A DNA stretch of 64,000 nt from an uncultured Prochlorococcus sp. (lineage in GTDB: Bacteria > Cyanobacteriota > Cyanobacteriia > PCC-6307 > Cyanobiaceae), in contig CACGHD010000004.1 of NCBI GenBank assembly GCA_902572825.1, forward strand, positions 1 through 64,000, read 5' to 3'. Below, piece by piece: positions 30,765 to 40,273 of the stretch. The notes under the pieces are model-generated. The model saw nothing but the letters and a program-made list of their open reading frames with translations, was not told the origin of the DNA and ran no database searches. The position numbers were made by a program, and so were the translations under genes. Each line of letters opens with the position of its first letter. The stretch's first letter is position 1.

Positions 30765-31192
30765 CAATATCCCCTTTGATATTTGCTATCACTAAAACCT
30801 TCAACGAAACTACTTAAATTTTTCTTAAACAAACTTTCTTTTTTTTCTGGAAGGTTATCTAGATAGATTAAATCTCCAGGTTTAGTTTTTCTATAAATAT
30901 TGAGAGAGTCAAGTTTACTTATATAAAACTCCTCAATTTTAGAAATATAATCTATGAGATTATTATTGATAGCTCTTGTTTTAGATAAGTTTTTATATGT
31001 ATTTGACCATTTTCTTTGACTATTAAAAGATAAGAAAAATAAGGTGAAAATTAATACCAAAAGAGAGATATTAATGGTGTCAAAAATTTGATGTACTAAT
31101 TTGATACTAATTATGGATGTTTTTTCAGAATTTTTTTTACTTTCATATGAAACCTTTTTTTTTAAATTAAATTGATTCCCATAAGGTTTCAT
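30764..31192 (-). CDS. Putative divisome protein FtsL-like, single-pass membrane protein
   Basis: A 142-residue bitopic protein: a basic cytoplasmic start of about 35 residues, one hydrophobic segment near 40-58 (ISLLVLIFTLFFLSF), then a helical, probably coiled-coil stretch (NLSKTRAINNNLIDYISKIE) and a conserved-looking turn TKPGDLIYLDNLPEKKE. Size, topology, the motif and the TGATG overlap with ftsI all match FtsL, which recruits FtsI/FtsW to the division site with FtsB and FtsQ. FtsL is too diverged to prove by eye. It is a candidate only. Confidence 0.72.
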   Translation of the reverse strand: MKPYGNQFNLKKKVSYESKKNSEKTSIISIKLVHQIFDTINISLLVLIFTLFFLSFNSQRKWSNTYKNLSKTRAINNNLIDYISKIEEFYISKLDSLNIYRKTKPGDLIYLDNLPEKKESLFKKNLSSFVEGFSDSKYQRGY

Positions 31193-31277
31193 CTATGATT
31201 TTTTATTTAAATAAAAGAAGTGTTATTAATTAAATAAACATCTTTTTGTTTGATTCGCAAGTAAAAAATTAAATTCT

Positions 31278-32642
31278 TTATGTCCTCAATAAGAACAAAT
31301 TTAAGAAGGTCAATCCATTCCATAAAGAATGCATAATCACTGAGGAAAACAAACTCCCTGAAGCAATTCTTGTAATTGCTAATCCAATCCCTAGAACAAA
31401 TAATGGCGGCATTTCTCCCAAACTTAAATGGGCTAATGCAAAGATAAAAGCTGAAACTATGATGCCCGAAATTACTCCAAAATCTCTTGAAAGAGTTGGT
31501 AGTAAAATGCCGCGAAATATTATCTCTTCAAATAGAGGAGCTAATATAGTTGTTGTTACAAATAATAGAAAAAATGATAAGTAATTATTATTATTAAGAA
31601 CAATTTCCAGTAAGGGATTACTCCCATTCTGATTATCGATCAGACTATTCATAATTAGAGAGATCAATAAAACAAAAGGAACAATTGTTAACCAACCTTT
31701 AATTCCCTGAATAAATGCATATTTTATTGGCAAGAAATTGAACTGTAAATAATCTTTTTTAAAAGTAAATTCACCATTCAAGGATTTAATTTGATAAAAA
31801 ACTATCCATAATGGTGGAATAGCCATAAAAAGATATCCAAAGAAAATTTTTAAAGATTGAGACAACTCATTAGAGATATTTTTAGAAAAAAGGTCGACCA
31901 AACTGATAGAAAATAAAGGTGATACCACTTCTCCTAAAACAACGAATCCACCTGCAATTAATAAAACCATATCTATTAATTCTAAATCTAAGGATTTAAT
32001 TTCTTTCCAGCCAAACTTTTTCAAAGTTATAGTTCTCCATAATATTTTTAAAGCCAGAATAGAGCCAATAAGTATTGTTAAAAGCGGTATTAGTCTTATG
32101 GCTAATATTTTAAAAAACATTTTGCTTGAAAATGATTTTGTTATTAATGCACTATCGTCAAAATCAAATTTCCGGCTTAAAAGGTGATATAAAAATCTAT
32201 CACCTTTAAATAAATCAAATTTTTCGGAATTTACTTTATATGAATTATTATTATTAGATTTTTTTTCTATCTCATCAATCAGAAATTTATAGTTTTTATC
32301 TTCAAAATTTTTGGATATATTTTTATAAATTAAAGGATCATTTGTTTCTGAAGTAATTATTCGAATTAATTTATTTCTTTCTGTTAGCGCTTCAAATGAG
32401 ACATCAGTAAGTGATTTATTTATTTGATCAACAGGATCATTAATGATAAAAAATTTCTTAAGATTTACAGGTATTGATTGGACAGATAATTCAGCAATTT
32501 CTTGCTCTTTTTGACTAATATCAAATGAAACAGATGGTCTATTTAAACTGTCTCTTAATCCTTGTTGCCATACAAAAAAAGTTATGGCGATAGAAATAAA
32601 AGCTAAAGTGAGTTTTGACTTAGAAGTATTTTTAAAGATCAT
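31278..32642 (-). CDS. CPBP-family intramembrane glutamic protease (CAAX-like)
   Basis: A 454-residue polytopic membrane protein of the CPBP/Abi family. The catalytic motifs are EEIIFRGILLPTLSRDFG (Glu-Glu and Arg), FALAHLSLGEMPPLFVLG (His) and VIMHSLWNGLTF (His-Asn). It has a signal-like start, then a soluble loop of about 140 residues, then seven or more hydrophobic segments from about 165 onward. The long N-terminal soluble part is characteristic of cyanobacterial/plastid members. Substrates are unknown. It is 86 bases upstream of the ftsL-like gene on the same strand, perhaps by chance. Confidence 0.85.
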   Translation of the reverse strand: MIFKNTSKSKLTLAFISIAITFFVWQQGLRDSLNRPSVSFDISQKEQEIAELSVQSIPVNLKKFFIINDPVDQINKSLTDVSFEALTERNKLIRIITSETNDPLIYKNISKNFEDKNYKFLIDEIEKKSNNNNSYKVNSEKFDLFKGDRFLYHLLSRKFDFDDSALITKSFSSKMFFKILAIRLIPLLTILIGSILALKILWRTITLKKFGWKEIKSLDLELIDMVLLIAGGFVVLGEVVSPLFSISLVDLFSKNISNELSQSLKIFFGYLFMAIPPLWIVFYQIKSLNGEFTFKKDYLQFNFLPIKYAFIQGIKGWLTIVPFVLLISLIMNSLIDNQNGSNPLLEIVLNNNNYLSFFLLFVTTTILAPLFEEIIFRGILLPTLSRDFGVISGIIVSAFIFALAHLSLGEMPPLFVLGIGLAITRIASGSLFSSVIMHSLWNGLTFLNLFLLRT

Positions 32643-32757
32643 AACTTATTATATTCTTGAAAACTATAGTTAGTTATCATTGAATTTCCTATATTTATAT
32701 ATCTATTTTAATCACGCCATGAGATGATTAAATTATCTTAATTTTCAAATTTATATA

Positions 32758-34086
32758 ATGGCTATAAGATTAGTTTTAGTTAGGCACGGACTAAGCAGTT
32801 TTAATGCAAAAGGATTAATTCAAGGAAGAACAGACGATTCATTATTAACTGATAAAGGATACGAACAAGCCCGAAAAGCAGGAAAAGCACTATCAAAAAT
32901 AAACTTCGATAAAATTTATTCCTCCCCACTTGTGAGAGCGGCAGAGACTGCAAAAACAATTAAAAAGACCTTCAATAGAGAACAACATATTGTATTCGAC
33001 GATAATTTGCTAGAGGTAGATCTTAGTGAATGGTCTGGTCTAAAAATTGATGAAATAAAAAAGAAATTTCCAGAAATTTACCCTATATGGAAAAATGATC
33101 CAGAAAATCTTATCTTAAAAAGAAATGACAATAAAACTTATAAACCTATTCAAGAGTTATTTTTTCAAGCAACAAATTTTGTAGAAGATATTTTAAAAAT
33201 TTATCAAGACAAAGATGATATAAATATATTAGTTGTTGGACATAATGCAATTCTTAGATGTTTAATAATTTTGTTGTTAGGAAAGCCTAAGCAAGTTTTT
33301 AGAAAAATAAGATTAGAAAATGCTTCTTTCTCGATACTCAATATTTCAAAGAAAGATAATTCTTTTAAGACTCAAATTGAATGCTTAAATCAAACTTCCC
33401 ATCTTAATAAAAATATTCCAAATAAAATTGGAGATTCCAGAATATTTCTAATAAGGCATGGTGAAACTGACTGGAACAAAGAAGGAAGATTTCAAGGCCA
33501 AATTGATATCCCTTTAAATGAAAACGGTAAAGATCAAGCTAGAAAGACTTTTGAATATTTGAGAAATATTTCTTTCAATAAAGCATTTTCAAGTGCAATG
33601 CATAGGCCTTATGAGACTGCACAAATAATCCTTCAAAATAACAAAGATTTAAAAATTGAGAAAATAGATTCACTCGTAGAAATCAGTCACGGATTATGGG
33701 AGGGTAAATTGGAAGCAGAAATTAGAGAAGAGTGGCCTGCTTTACTAAAAAATTGGCATGATAATCCTGAAGAAGTAATAATGCCCGAAGGTGAATGTAT
33801 AAAAGATGTATCAGAAAGGTCAGTAGAAGCTTTTGAAAAAATATGTTTATCTCAAAAGGATAATGATCAAACCCTCATGGTTGCGCATGATGCAGTTAAT
33901 AAAACTCTAATTTGTAATATCCTTGGGATTAATTATTCAAATATTTGGATGATAAAACAGGGTAATGGTGGCATAACTATAATTGATCTTTTTAATGATC
34001 CTAATAAGCCCTCTGTGATTAGCGCTCTTAACATTACAACACACCTAGGGGGAATACTTGATTCAACTGCTTCAGGTGCACTTTAA
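32758..34086 (+). CDS. Double-domain phosphoglycerate mutase-like histidine phosphatase
   Basis: A 442-residue protein made of two histidine-phosphatase domains. The first has the catalytic RHG in RLVLVRHGLSSFNAKGLIQG (residues 4-23) and the partner His in VVGHNAILRCL. The second has FLIRHGETDWNKEGRFQGQI at about residue 228 and MVAHDAVNKTL. Each keeps its catalytic Arg-His-Gly, so both could work. Such fusions, often annotated as gpmB, are known in cyanobacteria, and the true substrate is unclear; one phosphoserine phosphatase activity has been shown for a related protein. Divergent from the CPBP protease gene. Confidence 0.88.
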   Translation: MAIRLVLVRHGLSSFNAKGLIQGRTDDSLLTDKGYEQARKAGKALSKINFDKIYSSPLVRAAETAKTIKKTFNREQHIVFDDNLLEVDLSEWSGLKIDEIKKKFPEIYPIWKNDPENLILKRNDNKTYKPIQELFFQATNFVEDILKIYQDKDDINILVVGHNAILRCLIILLLGKPKQVFRKIRLENASFSILNISKKDNSFKTQIECLNQTSHLNKNIPNKIGDSRIFLIRHGETDWNKEGRFQGQIDIPLNENGKDQARKTFEYLRNISFNKAFSSAMHRPYETAQIILQNNKDLKIEKIDSLVEISHGLWEGKLEAEIREEWPALLKNWHDNPEEVIMPEGECIKDVSERSVEAFEKICLSQKDNDQTLMVAHDAVNKTLICNILGINYSNIWMIKQGNGGITIIDLFNDPNKPSVISALNITTHLGGILDSTASGAL

Positions 34087-34137
34087 ATTAAGCCTTGTTA
34101 AATTTTATTTTGATAAAGTCAGAGTCAGGGAAGTTCT

Positions 34138-34797
34138 TCATTTACTGAAAAAGCCAACTTGACTAAGAGGCCAAAATCTGAAATATGCTTTTCCAATTAT
34201 CTCTTTTTTATGAAGAAATTTAGTTCCAGGCCAATATCTTCCATCCCAGCTATTTGCCCTATTATCACCTAAAACTAAAAAATGATCTTCTGGCACTTTT
34301 ACGTTTTCAAATTTACCACAATTATTAAATAGGGATAATGAGCACTTATAAGAGACATAAGGTTCAGGAATTAATTTATTATTTATTATTAATTCACCAT
34401 TAGAGTTTACACTTACAATTTCTCCTGGAAGGGCCACCACTCTTTTAATATAAGCATCGCAAGCTTGGTCCCTCAAACCTGGAATAAACGACATTGGAGG
34501 AAAACTCATAAAAAAACAATATCTTTTTTTTGGTAAAGGCTTAGATCTTGATGAAATTAATTTTTTATCAAACGAGTAAGGTGAATTAAAAACAACAATA
34601 TCGCCTCTTTTTGGTAAAGAGTTTCTTAGCGAAAATTTTTCAATAATTAATCTATCATTTATTTGTAATTCTGGGAGCATTGAACCAGAAGGGATATAGC
34701 GTGGTTCTGCAAAAAATGATCTACAAGAAGAAACAAAAAAAGTTAATAGAATTAGTAGACCCCATTCTTTTAAAAAACTTTTTATGGAACTAGGCAT
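34138..34797 (-). CDS. lepB: Signal peptidase I
   Basis: LepB removes signal peptides from exported proteins. The 219-residue protein has a single N-terminal membrane anchor (about 11-26), the nucleophile Ser in IPSGSMLPELQINDRLIIEK, the general-base Lys in YIKRVVALPGEIVSVNSNGE, and the box GDNRANSWDGRYWP. It is last in a run of four minus-strand genes (35978 to 34138) packed with short gaps or overlaps: a small membrane protein, a pyrophosphatase-like gene, an ArsC/Spx-like gene and lepB. Confidence 0.95.
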   Translation of the reverse strand: MPSSIKSFLKEWGLLILLTFFVSSCRSFFAEPRYIPSGSMLPELQINDRLIIEKFSLRNSLPKRGDIVVFNSPYSFDKKLISSRSKPLPKKRYCFFMSFPPMSFIPGLRDQACDAYIKRVVALPGEIVSVNSNGELIINNKLIPEPYVSYKCSLSLFNNCGKFENVKVPEDHFLVLGDNRANSWDGRYWPGTKFLHKKEIIGKAYFRFWPLSQVGFFSK

Positions 34798-34826
34798 AGG
34801 ATTAATTAAGTCTTGATTTTCTAAAC

Positions 34827-35183
34827 TTATATAAATTGTTTTGCATATTCAATTTCGTTAAAACCTAATATTACTTTTTTCCCTTCGTAAATCAAAAATG
34901 GTCTTTTTATTAATTTGCCATCACTTAAAAGAAGTTGAATAATTTCTTCCTTTGACAAACGATCAAGATCAAGAGCAAGAGTTTTAAAGGCTTTACCTCT
35001 TGTATTAAAAATCCTTTTCTTATCATCAGAGTATTGTTCTAAGGCTAGATTTAAATAATTAACAAGTGGAGGTTCTTTTACAATATCAATTAACTGAAAG
35101 TCAAAATCTTTGCTTTCAAGCCACTTTGCAGCTTTTCGACATGTAGAGCATTTTAAATAACTATAAAAAATTATTTTTTTCAA
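34827..35183 (-). CDS. ArsC/Spx-family thioredoxin-fold protein
   Basis: A 118-residue protein of the ArsC/Spx/MgsR family. The redox motif CSTC is seen in YSYLKCSTCRKAAKWLESKD, and the later IKRPFLIYEGKKVILGFNE segment is typical of the family. Members include glutaredoxin-dependent arsenate reductases and the transcription factor Spx. With a second cysteine in CxxC and the general length, it fits the Spx/YffB type, and arsenate reduction is not established. It overlaps the pyrophosphatase-like gene by 4 bases and precedes lepB by 29. Confidence 0.85.
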   Translation of the reverse strand: MKKIIFYSYLKCSTCRKAAKWLESKDFDFQLIDIVKEPPLVNYLNLALEQYSDDKKRIFNTRGKAFKTLALDLDRLSKEEIIQLLLSDGKLIKRPFLIYEGKKVILGFNEIEYAKQFI

Positions 35184-35734
35184 TTTAATTTACTAATATT
35201 TGATTTCTTAAGTACTTTAAAGTTTTTCTTTTTTAAAGGCATACAACTTTTCAATAAATTTTCAACTACATCAAAATCCCTCCAACCATCAATTTGAACT
35301 GTTCTTCCATCTAGACCTTTACTTGTTCTAAAAAATTCTGCGACATCCTCAAGCTGATTAGGAGCAATTTGATTAATACTAACTATGTTAGCCTGCCTAG
35401 GATTAGCCATTGGCACGCATAAAAGTTTTCCATCATATGCACCACAATCATGCATATCCAAAACTCCAATAGGTCTAGCTTTTATAAGACAACCCGCAAA
35501 AGTAGGTTCGTCCATTATCACCATTGCATCAAGGGGGGCTCCATCTTCAGCAAGGGTATTTGGGATAAAACCATAATCAAAAGGGTACCTCACTGAAGAA
35601 TGTAATACTCTGTCCAGGGCCATTATTCCTGCTTCAGAGCAATATTCATATTTATTCCTACTCCCTGCAGGTATTTCAACAACAATATTCACTATTCCCT
35701 TCATTGGAGATGGAGGTATTGAGCTAAGGTCCAT
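35180..35734 (-). CDS. Family I inorganic pyrophosphatase paralogue with altered active site
   Basis: A 184-residue protein clearly of the soluble pyrophosphatase family: VVEIPAGSRNKYEYC, YPFDYGFIPNT and LLCVPMANPRQANI are in place. The catalytic block, normally DGDPLD, reads DGAPLD here (residues 64-69): the middle metal-binding Asp has become Ala. The usual Tyr-Lys pair in the late FRxYK segment reads FRTSKG, so the Tyr is Ser. These positions are important in characterised enzymes, so activity is doubtful. A second, intact family I enzyme lies at 50475-51062. Translationally linked to the ArsC/Spx-like gene. Confidence 0.85.
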   Translation of the reverse strand: MDLSSIPPSPMKGIVNIVVEIPAGSRNKYEYCSEAGIMALDRVLHSSVRYPFDYGFIPNTLAEDGAPLDAMVIMDEPTFAGCLIKARPIGVLDMHDCGAYDGKLLCVPMANPRQANIVSINQIAPNQLEDVAEFFRTSKGLDGRTVQIDGWRDFDVVENLLKSCMPLKKKNFKVLKKSNISKLN

Positions 35735-35978
35735 CTTTTTTAAAATCGTGATTATGAATTATCTCGTTTCCTTGAGATAAAGGTCTGCCAATTAAGATGC
35801 TTAGTGAAGGTAAAAAAATTGTCAAAAAAGCAAAAAAAATACCTAAAGATGTTATCGATAAACTCCTTATACTTAAGGGGTCATCATCATCTCTTTCAAA
35901 ATCATTTCGAGCAGAACCATGAGAAGATTCTTTGCTTGATTTACTTTGAATAAACTGCTTTGATTTCGTGTAACTCAA
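35724..35978 (-). CDS. Small membrane protein of unknown function
   Basis: An 84-residue protein I cannot name. Its first 45 residues are polar and charged (FERDDDDPLS); one hydrophobic segment follows at about 46-66 (SLGIFFAFLTIFLPSLSILI) and a short polar tail ends the protein. It overlaps the start of the pyrophosphatase-like gene by 11 bases, which supports real translation, and opens the four-gene minus-strand run that ends in lepB. No signal-peptidase site is obvious. It is probably a bitopic membrane protein. Confidence 0.75.
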   Translation of the reverse strand: MSYTKSKQFIQSKSSKESSHGSARNDFERDDDDPLSIRSLSITSLGIFFAFLTIFLPSLSILIGRPLSQGNEIIHNHDFKKDGP

Positions 35979-36074
35979 GAACTCTTAATTGGTAAAGATT
36001 AAGGAGATAATTAAACATCATTATCCTACATTCAAAATGTCAATAAATCAAAACATTGATTGGTGACCTTTTAA

Positions 36075-36425
36075 TTACTCTTTTTCTAACAAAGATCTAA
36101 TAGATTTTAGTTCGTCTAATATTTGCGCCAGTATATTTTGAGCGGCGGACGAGGGTGTATTAAAGACCTCTACAGTAACTTCTTTTATTCTTAAAATATC
36201 TTTTGCAAATCTTGCTACTTCATTAGGATGGAATTTCAGAGGATCTTTTTGATCAGTCCGAAATTCGGGATTTAATTTTCTTGGATTAAAACTAGGGTTT
36301 AGATTTCTTAAATCTGTATTTGTATACCTATAGACAGAAGCTCTTGATCTATTTAGGAATTTTTGAACTTCATCAATACCTACTAATTCCTCTTCACTAG
36401 AAATATTGGAATCTATATTTTCCAT
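36075..36425 (-). CDS. Putative helix-turn-helix DNA-binding protein
   Basis: A 116-residue acidic protein. Residues 12-40 (ELVGIDEVQKFLNRSRASVY, then RYTNTD) look like an excisionase/MerR-type helix-turn-helix: a domain that recognises a short DNA site via SRASVYRY. The middle (FHPNEVARFAKDIL) may continue the DNA-binding fold, and the C-terminus (QNILAQILDELKSIRSLLEKE) is a likely coiled coil for dimerising. No target can be named. It is transcribed away from proS and its neighbour on the left is a small membrane protein. The assignment is by pattern only. Confidence 0.78.
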   Translation of the reverse strand: MENIDSNISSEEELVGIDEVQKFLNRSRASVYRYTNTDLRNLNPSFNPRKLNPEFRTDQKDPLKFHPNEVARFAKDILRIKEVTVEVFNTPSSAAQNILAQILDELKSIRSLLEKE

Positions 36426-36451
36426 AAACTTAAGAAAATGATTAAGTAGTA

Positions 36452-36568
36452 ATGAACTTTTTAAAGAGTTTGAACTTCATTACTGAAGAAGTTAGCAGAA
36501 AGAGCATTCTTAGACTAGCCGCATTGAGGGACTCAAGACACTTTGAATTATTTTTTCATCTTAATTGA
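36452..36568 (+). CDS. Possible very small protein between the HTH gene and proS
   Basis: A 38-codon frame from ATG 36452 to TGA 36568, encoding MNFLKSLNFITEEVSRKSIL followed by RLAALRDSRHFELFFHLN. It is amphipathic and basic, lacks a clear ribosome binding site, and fills most of the 175-base gap before proS. It could be a genuine microprotein or chance; most random frames here are AT-rich in a way that gives more Lys, Asn and Ile than this one shows. Confidence 0.35.
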   Translation: MNFLKSLNFITEEVSRKSILRLAALRDSRHFELFFHLN

Positions 36569-36600
36569 TAAAATTAAATATTATCTAGGGATTTTTCTGT

Positions 36601-38403
36601 ATGCGCGTGACTACCTCATTTCCTCTGGGGACACTTCGTGACACACCTTCTGAAGCTGAGATTATTTCACATCAATTACTCTTAAAAGCTGGTTATATTC
36701 GCAGAGTTAACAGCGGTATTTATGCATACATGCCTCTAATGCTTAGAGTTATTGAAAAAATATCCGCAATAATAGAGAAAGAACTTAATAGTATTGGTTG
36801 TACAAAATTACTATTACCCCAACTTCATCCTGCAGATTTATGGAAAAAAAGTGAAAGGTGGGAAGGGTATACTGCAGGGGAGGGAATAATGTTTAATCTC
36901 AAAGATAGACAAGGTAAAGAATTTGGTTTAGCTCCAACTCATGAAGAGGTGATCACAAGTATTGCATCAGAGACCATCAACTCCTATAAGCAATTACCTC
37001 AATGTTTTTATCAAATTCAGACAAAATTTAGAGATGAAATAAGACCAAGGTTTGGATTGATGAGAAGTAGAGAATTTATAATGAAAGATGGTTATTCTTT
37101 TCATTCTTCAGAAAACGATCTTGCTGCTTTTTATGCAAAGGTAGGTAATGCTTATGAAAATATTTTTAAATCTTGTGGACTGCAGACAGTAGGTGTCGAA
37201 GCTGATAGTGGAGCAATAGGCGGGGCCTCCTCTAAAGAATTTATGGTCACTGCTGATGCTGGGGAAGATTCCATTTTGTTTACTCAAAGTGGTTCTTATG
37301 CTGCAAATATTGAAAAGGCTGTTTCTCTTCCTTCTCCACCTATTCCACTAGAAGATAATATTGCAGAGTGGTTGGAAACACCTCAACAAAAAACAATCCT
37401 CGAAGTTTGCGATCAAAATAATTTAGACCCTAGTCAGATTATTAAAGTAGTAGTATTCCTTGCGCAATTCGAAGGTAAATTTGAGTTACCAATTCTTGCA
37501 TGTATAAGAGGCGATCAACACATTAATGAAGTAAAGCTTTTTAACTTAATAAATAAACTTCATAATTTCAATCTCCTTAATCTTAAAAAGATTGAAGACA
37601 ATAATACTATCGAAAAAAATCTAGTTGATTTACCCTTAGGTTTTATTGGGCCAGATTTAGATAATAAAACTATTAAAGCTAGTTCTAATTGGGAAAAAAA
37701 ATGGACGAAAATAATTGACCATTCTGCAAGTGACCTTTCAAAGTTTATAAGTGGTGGTAATAAAGTTAATTTCCATAAAGTTTTTAAAGAGTTTTCTTTT
37801 GCTTCAAAAGACTATCTAATTGGAGATATCAGGAATGCCAAAGAAGGAGATAAAATAAGTATTGATAATGATGAGGAACTTAAAGAAAAAAAAGGTATCG
37901 AGATTGGACATATTTTCCAACTAGGTCAAAAATATAGTGAAAAATTAAATGCAAAGTTCTCAGATAAAGATGGTAAGTTAAAAAATTTATGGATGGGTTG
38001 TTATGGAATAGGAGTGACCAGAATAGCTCAAGCTGCTATCGAACAGAATCATGATCAGAAGGGAATTTGTTGGCCTATCCAGATTTCTCCTTTTGAAGTT
38101 ATTATTATTCCAACAAACCTAAAAGATCCTATACAAAGTGACCTTACTGATCAAATCTATAACAACTTTTTAGTTAATAGAATCGATGTACTTCTTGATG
38201 ATAGAAATGATAGAGCTGGCGTGAAATTTAAAGATGCAGAATTAATTGGTATTCCTTTTCAGATAATTATTGGCAGGGATTCTGTTAATAAAGAAGTAGA
38301 ACTTTTATGCAGAACCAATAATACTAAGTTTAAGATTAGTACCGATAAATTATTGGAAACATTTATTTCTGAATCAAAAATAATGTACAATAAAAAATCT
38401 TAA
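36601..38403 (+). CDS. proS: Prolyl-tRNA synthetase
   Basis: A class II aminoacyl-tRNA synthetase, 600 residues, of the bacterial type. It opens MRVTTSFPLGTLRDTPSEAE and carries motif 2 in FRDEIRPRFGLMRSREFIMK and motif 3 in WMGCYGIGVTRIAQAAIEQ, with the anticodon-binding domain after about residue 470 (PFEVIIIPTNLKD to LLDDRNDRAGVKFKDAELIG). The editing (INS) domain is between motifs 2 and 3 (about 230-400) and contains KEFMVTADAGEDSILF at its start. psb27 follows 25 bases downstream and may share its transcript. Confidence 0.97.
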   Translation: MRVTTSFPLGTLRDTPSEAEIISHQLLLKAGYIRRVNSGIYAYMPLMLRVIEKISAIIEKELNSIGCTKLLLPQLHPADLWKKSERWEGYTAGEGIMFNLKDRQGKEFGLAPTHEEVITSIASETINSYKQLPQCFYQIQTKFRDEIRPRFGLMRSREFIMKDGYSFHSSENDLAAFYAKVGNAYENIFKSCGLQTVGVEADSGAIGGASSKEFMVTADAGEDSILFTQSGSYAANIEKAVSLPSPPIPLEDNIAEWLETPQQKTILEVCDQNNLDPSQIIKVVVFLAQFEGKFELPILACIRGDQHINEVKLFNLINKLHNFNLLNLKKIEDNNTIEKNLVDLPLGFIGPDLDNKTIKASSNWEKKWTKIIDHSASDLSKFISGGNKVNFHKVFKEFSFASKDYLIGDIRNAKEGDKISIDNDEELKEKKGIEIGHIFQLGQKYSEKLNAKFSDKDGKLKNLWMGCYGIGVTRIAQAAIEQNHDQKGICWPIQISPFEVIIIPTNLKDPIQSDLTDQIYNNFLVNRIDVLLDDRNDRAGVKFKDAELIGIPFQIIIGRDSVNKEVELLCRTNNTKFKISTDKLLETFISESKIMYNKKS

Positions 38404-38428
38404 GGCTTATTTTTTTGGGAGCTAATTT

Positions 38429-38866
38429 ATGTTACTTAATTGGGCATCAAAAATTTTTTTAAAAAATCTTACTAAATTTATATCTATTTCAGTATCGTTA
38501 ATAGTTGTTTTTACACTATTTAGTTCCCCTTCTATAGCTGCAAAAACCTCTATGACAGGAGACTATACAAAAGATACAATTTCAGTTGTTAAAACATTAC
38601 AAACAGCTGTTGATACTCCAAAAGACTCTCCAAATAAAGATGAAGTAAGAAGTGAGGCTCTTACACTCATAACTGACTATATTTCCAGATATAGAAATAG
38701 AGGGATGGTTAATAAAACTCAATCATTTACTACCATGCAAACAGCATTAAATGCTATGGCAGGTCATTACAAAAACTTTGCAAGTAGACCTCTACCAGAT
38801 AAACTTAAGGAGCGATTAACCAAAGAATTTTCTCTTGCTGAAAAAATGGTTCTAAGAGAAAGTTGA
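38429..38866 (+). CDS. psb27: Photosystem II assembly protein Psb27
   Basis: Psb27 binds CP43 on the lumen side of immature photosystem II and helps assembly and repair of the manganese cluster. The 145-residue protein has an N-terminal hydrophobic segment (about 15-35) ending SSPSIAAKTSMTGDY, then the family's helical domain (TISVVKTLQTAVDTPKDSPN, DYISRYRNRG). Unlike most cyanobacterial Psb27, it has no lipobox Cys and in fact no Cys at all, so it cannot be a lipoprotein and should be either cleaved at AAA or stay anchored by the segment. A GGAG box precedes the ATG. Confidence 0.92.
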   Translation: MLLNWASKIFLKNLTKFISISVSLIVVFTLFSSPSIAAKTSMTGDYTKDTISVVKTLQTAVDTPKDSPNKDEVRSEALTLITDYISRYRNRGMVNKTQSFTTMQTALNAMAGHYKNFASRPLPDKLKERLTKEFSLAEKMVLRES

Positions 38867-38875
38867 TACAATTAA

Positions 38876-40258
<1,383 letters not shown>

Positions 40259-40273
40259 TTTAGTTCCAAATTA

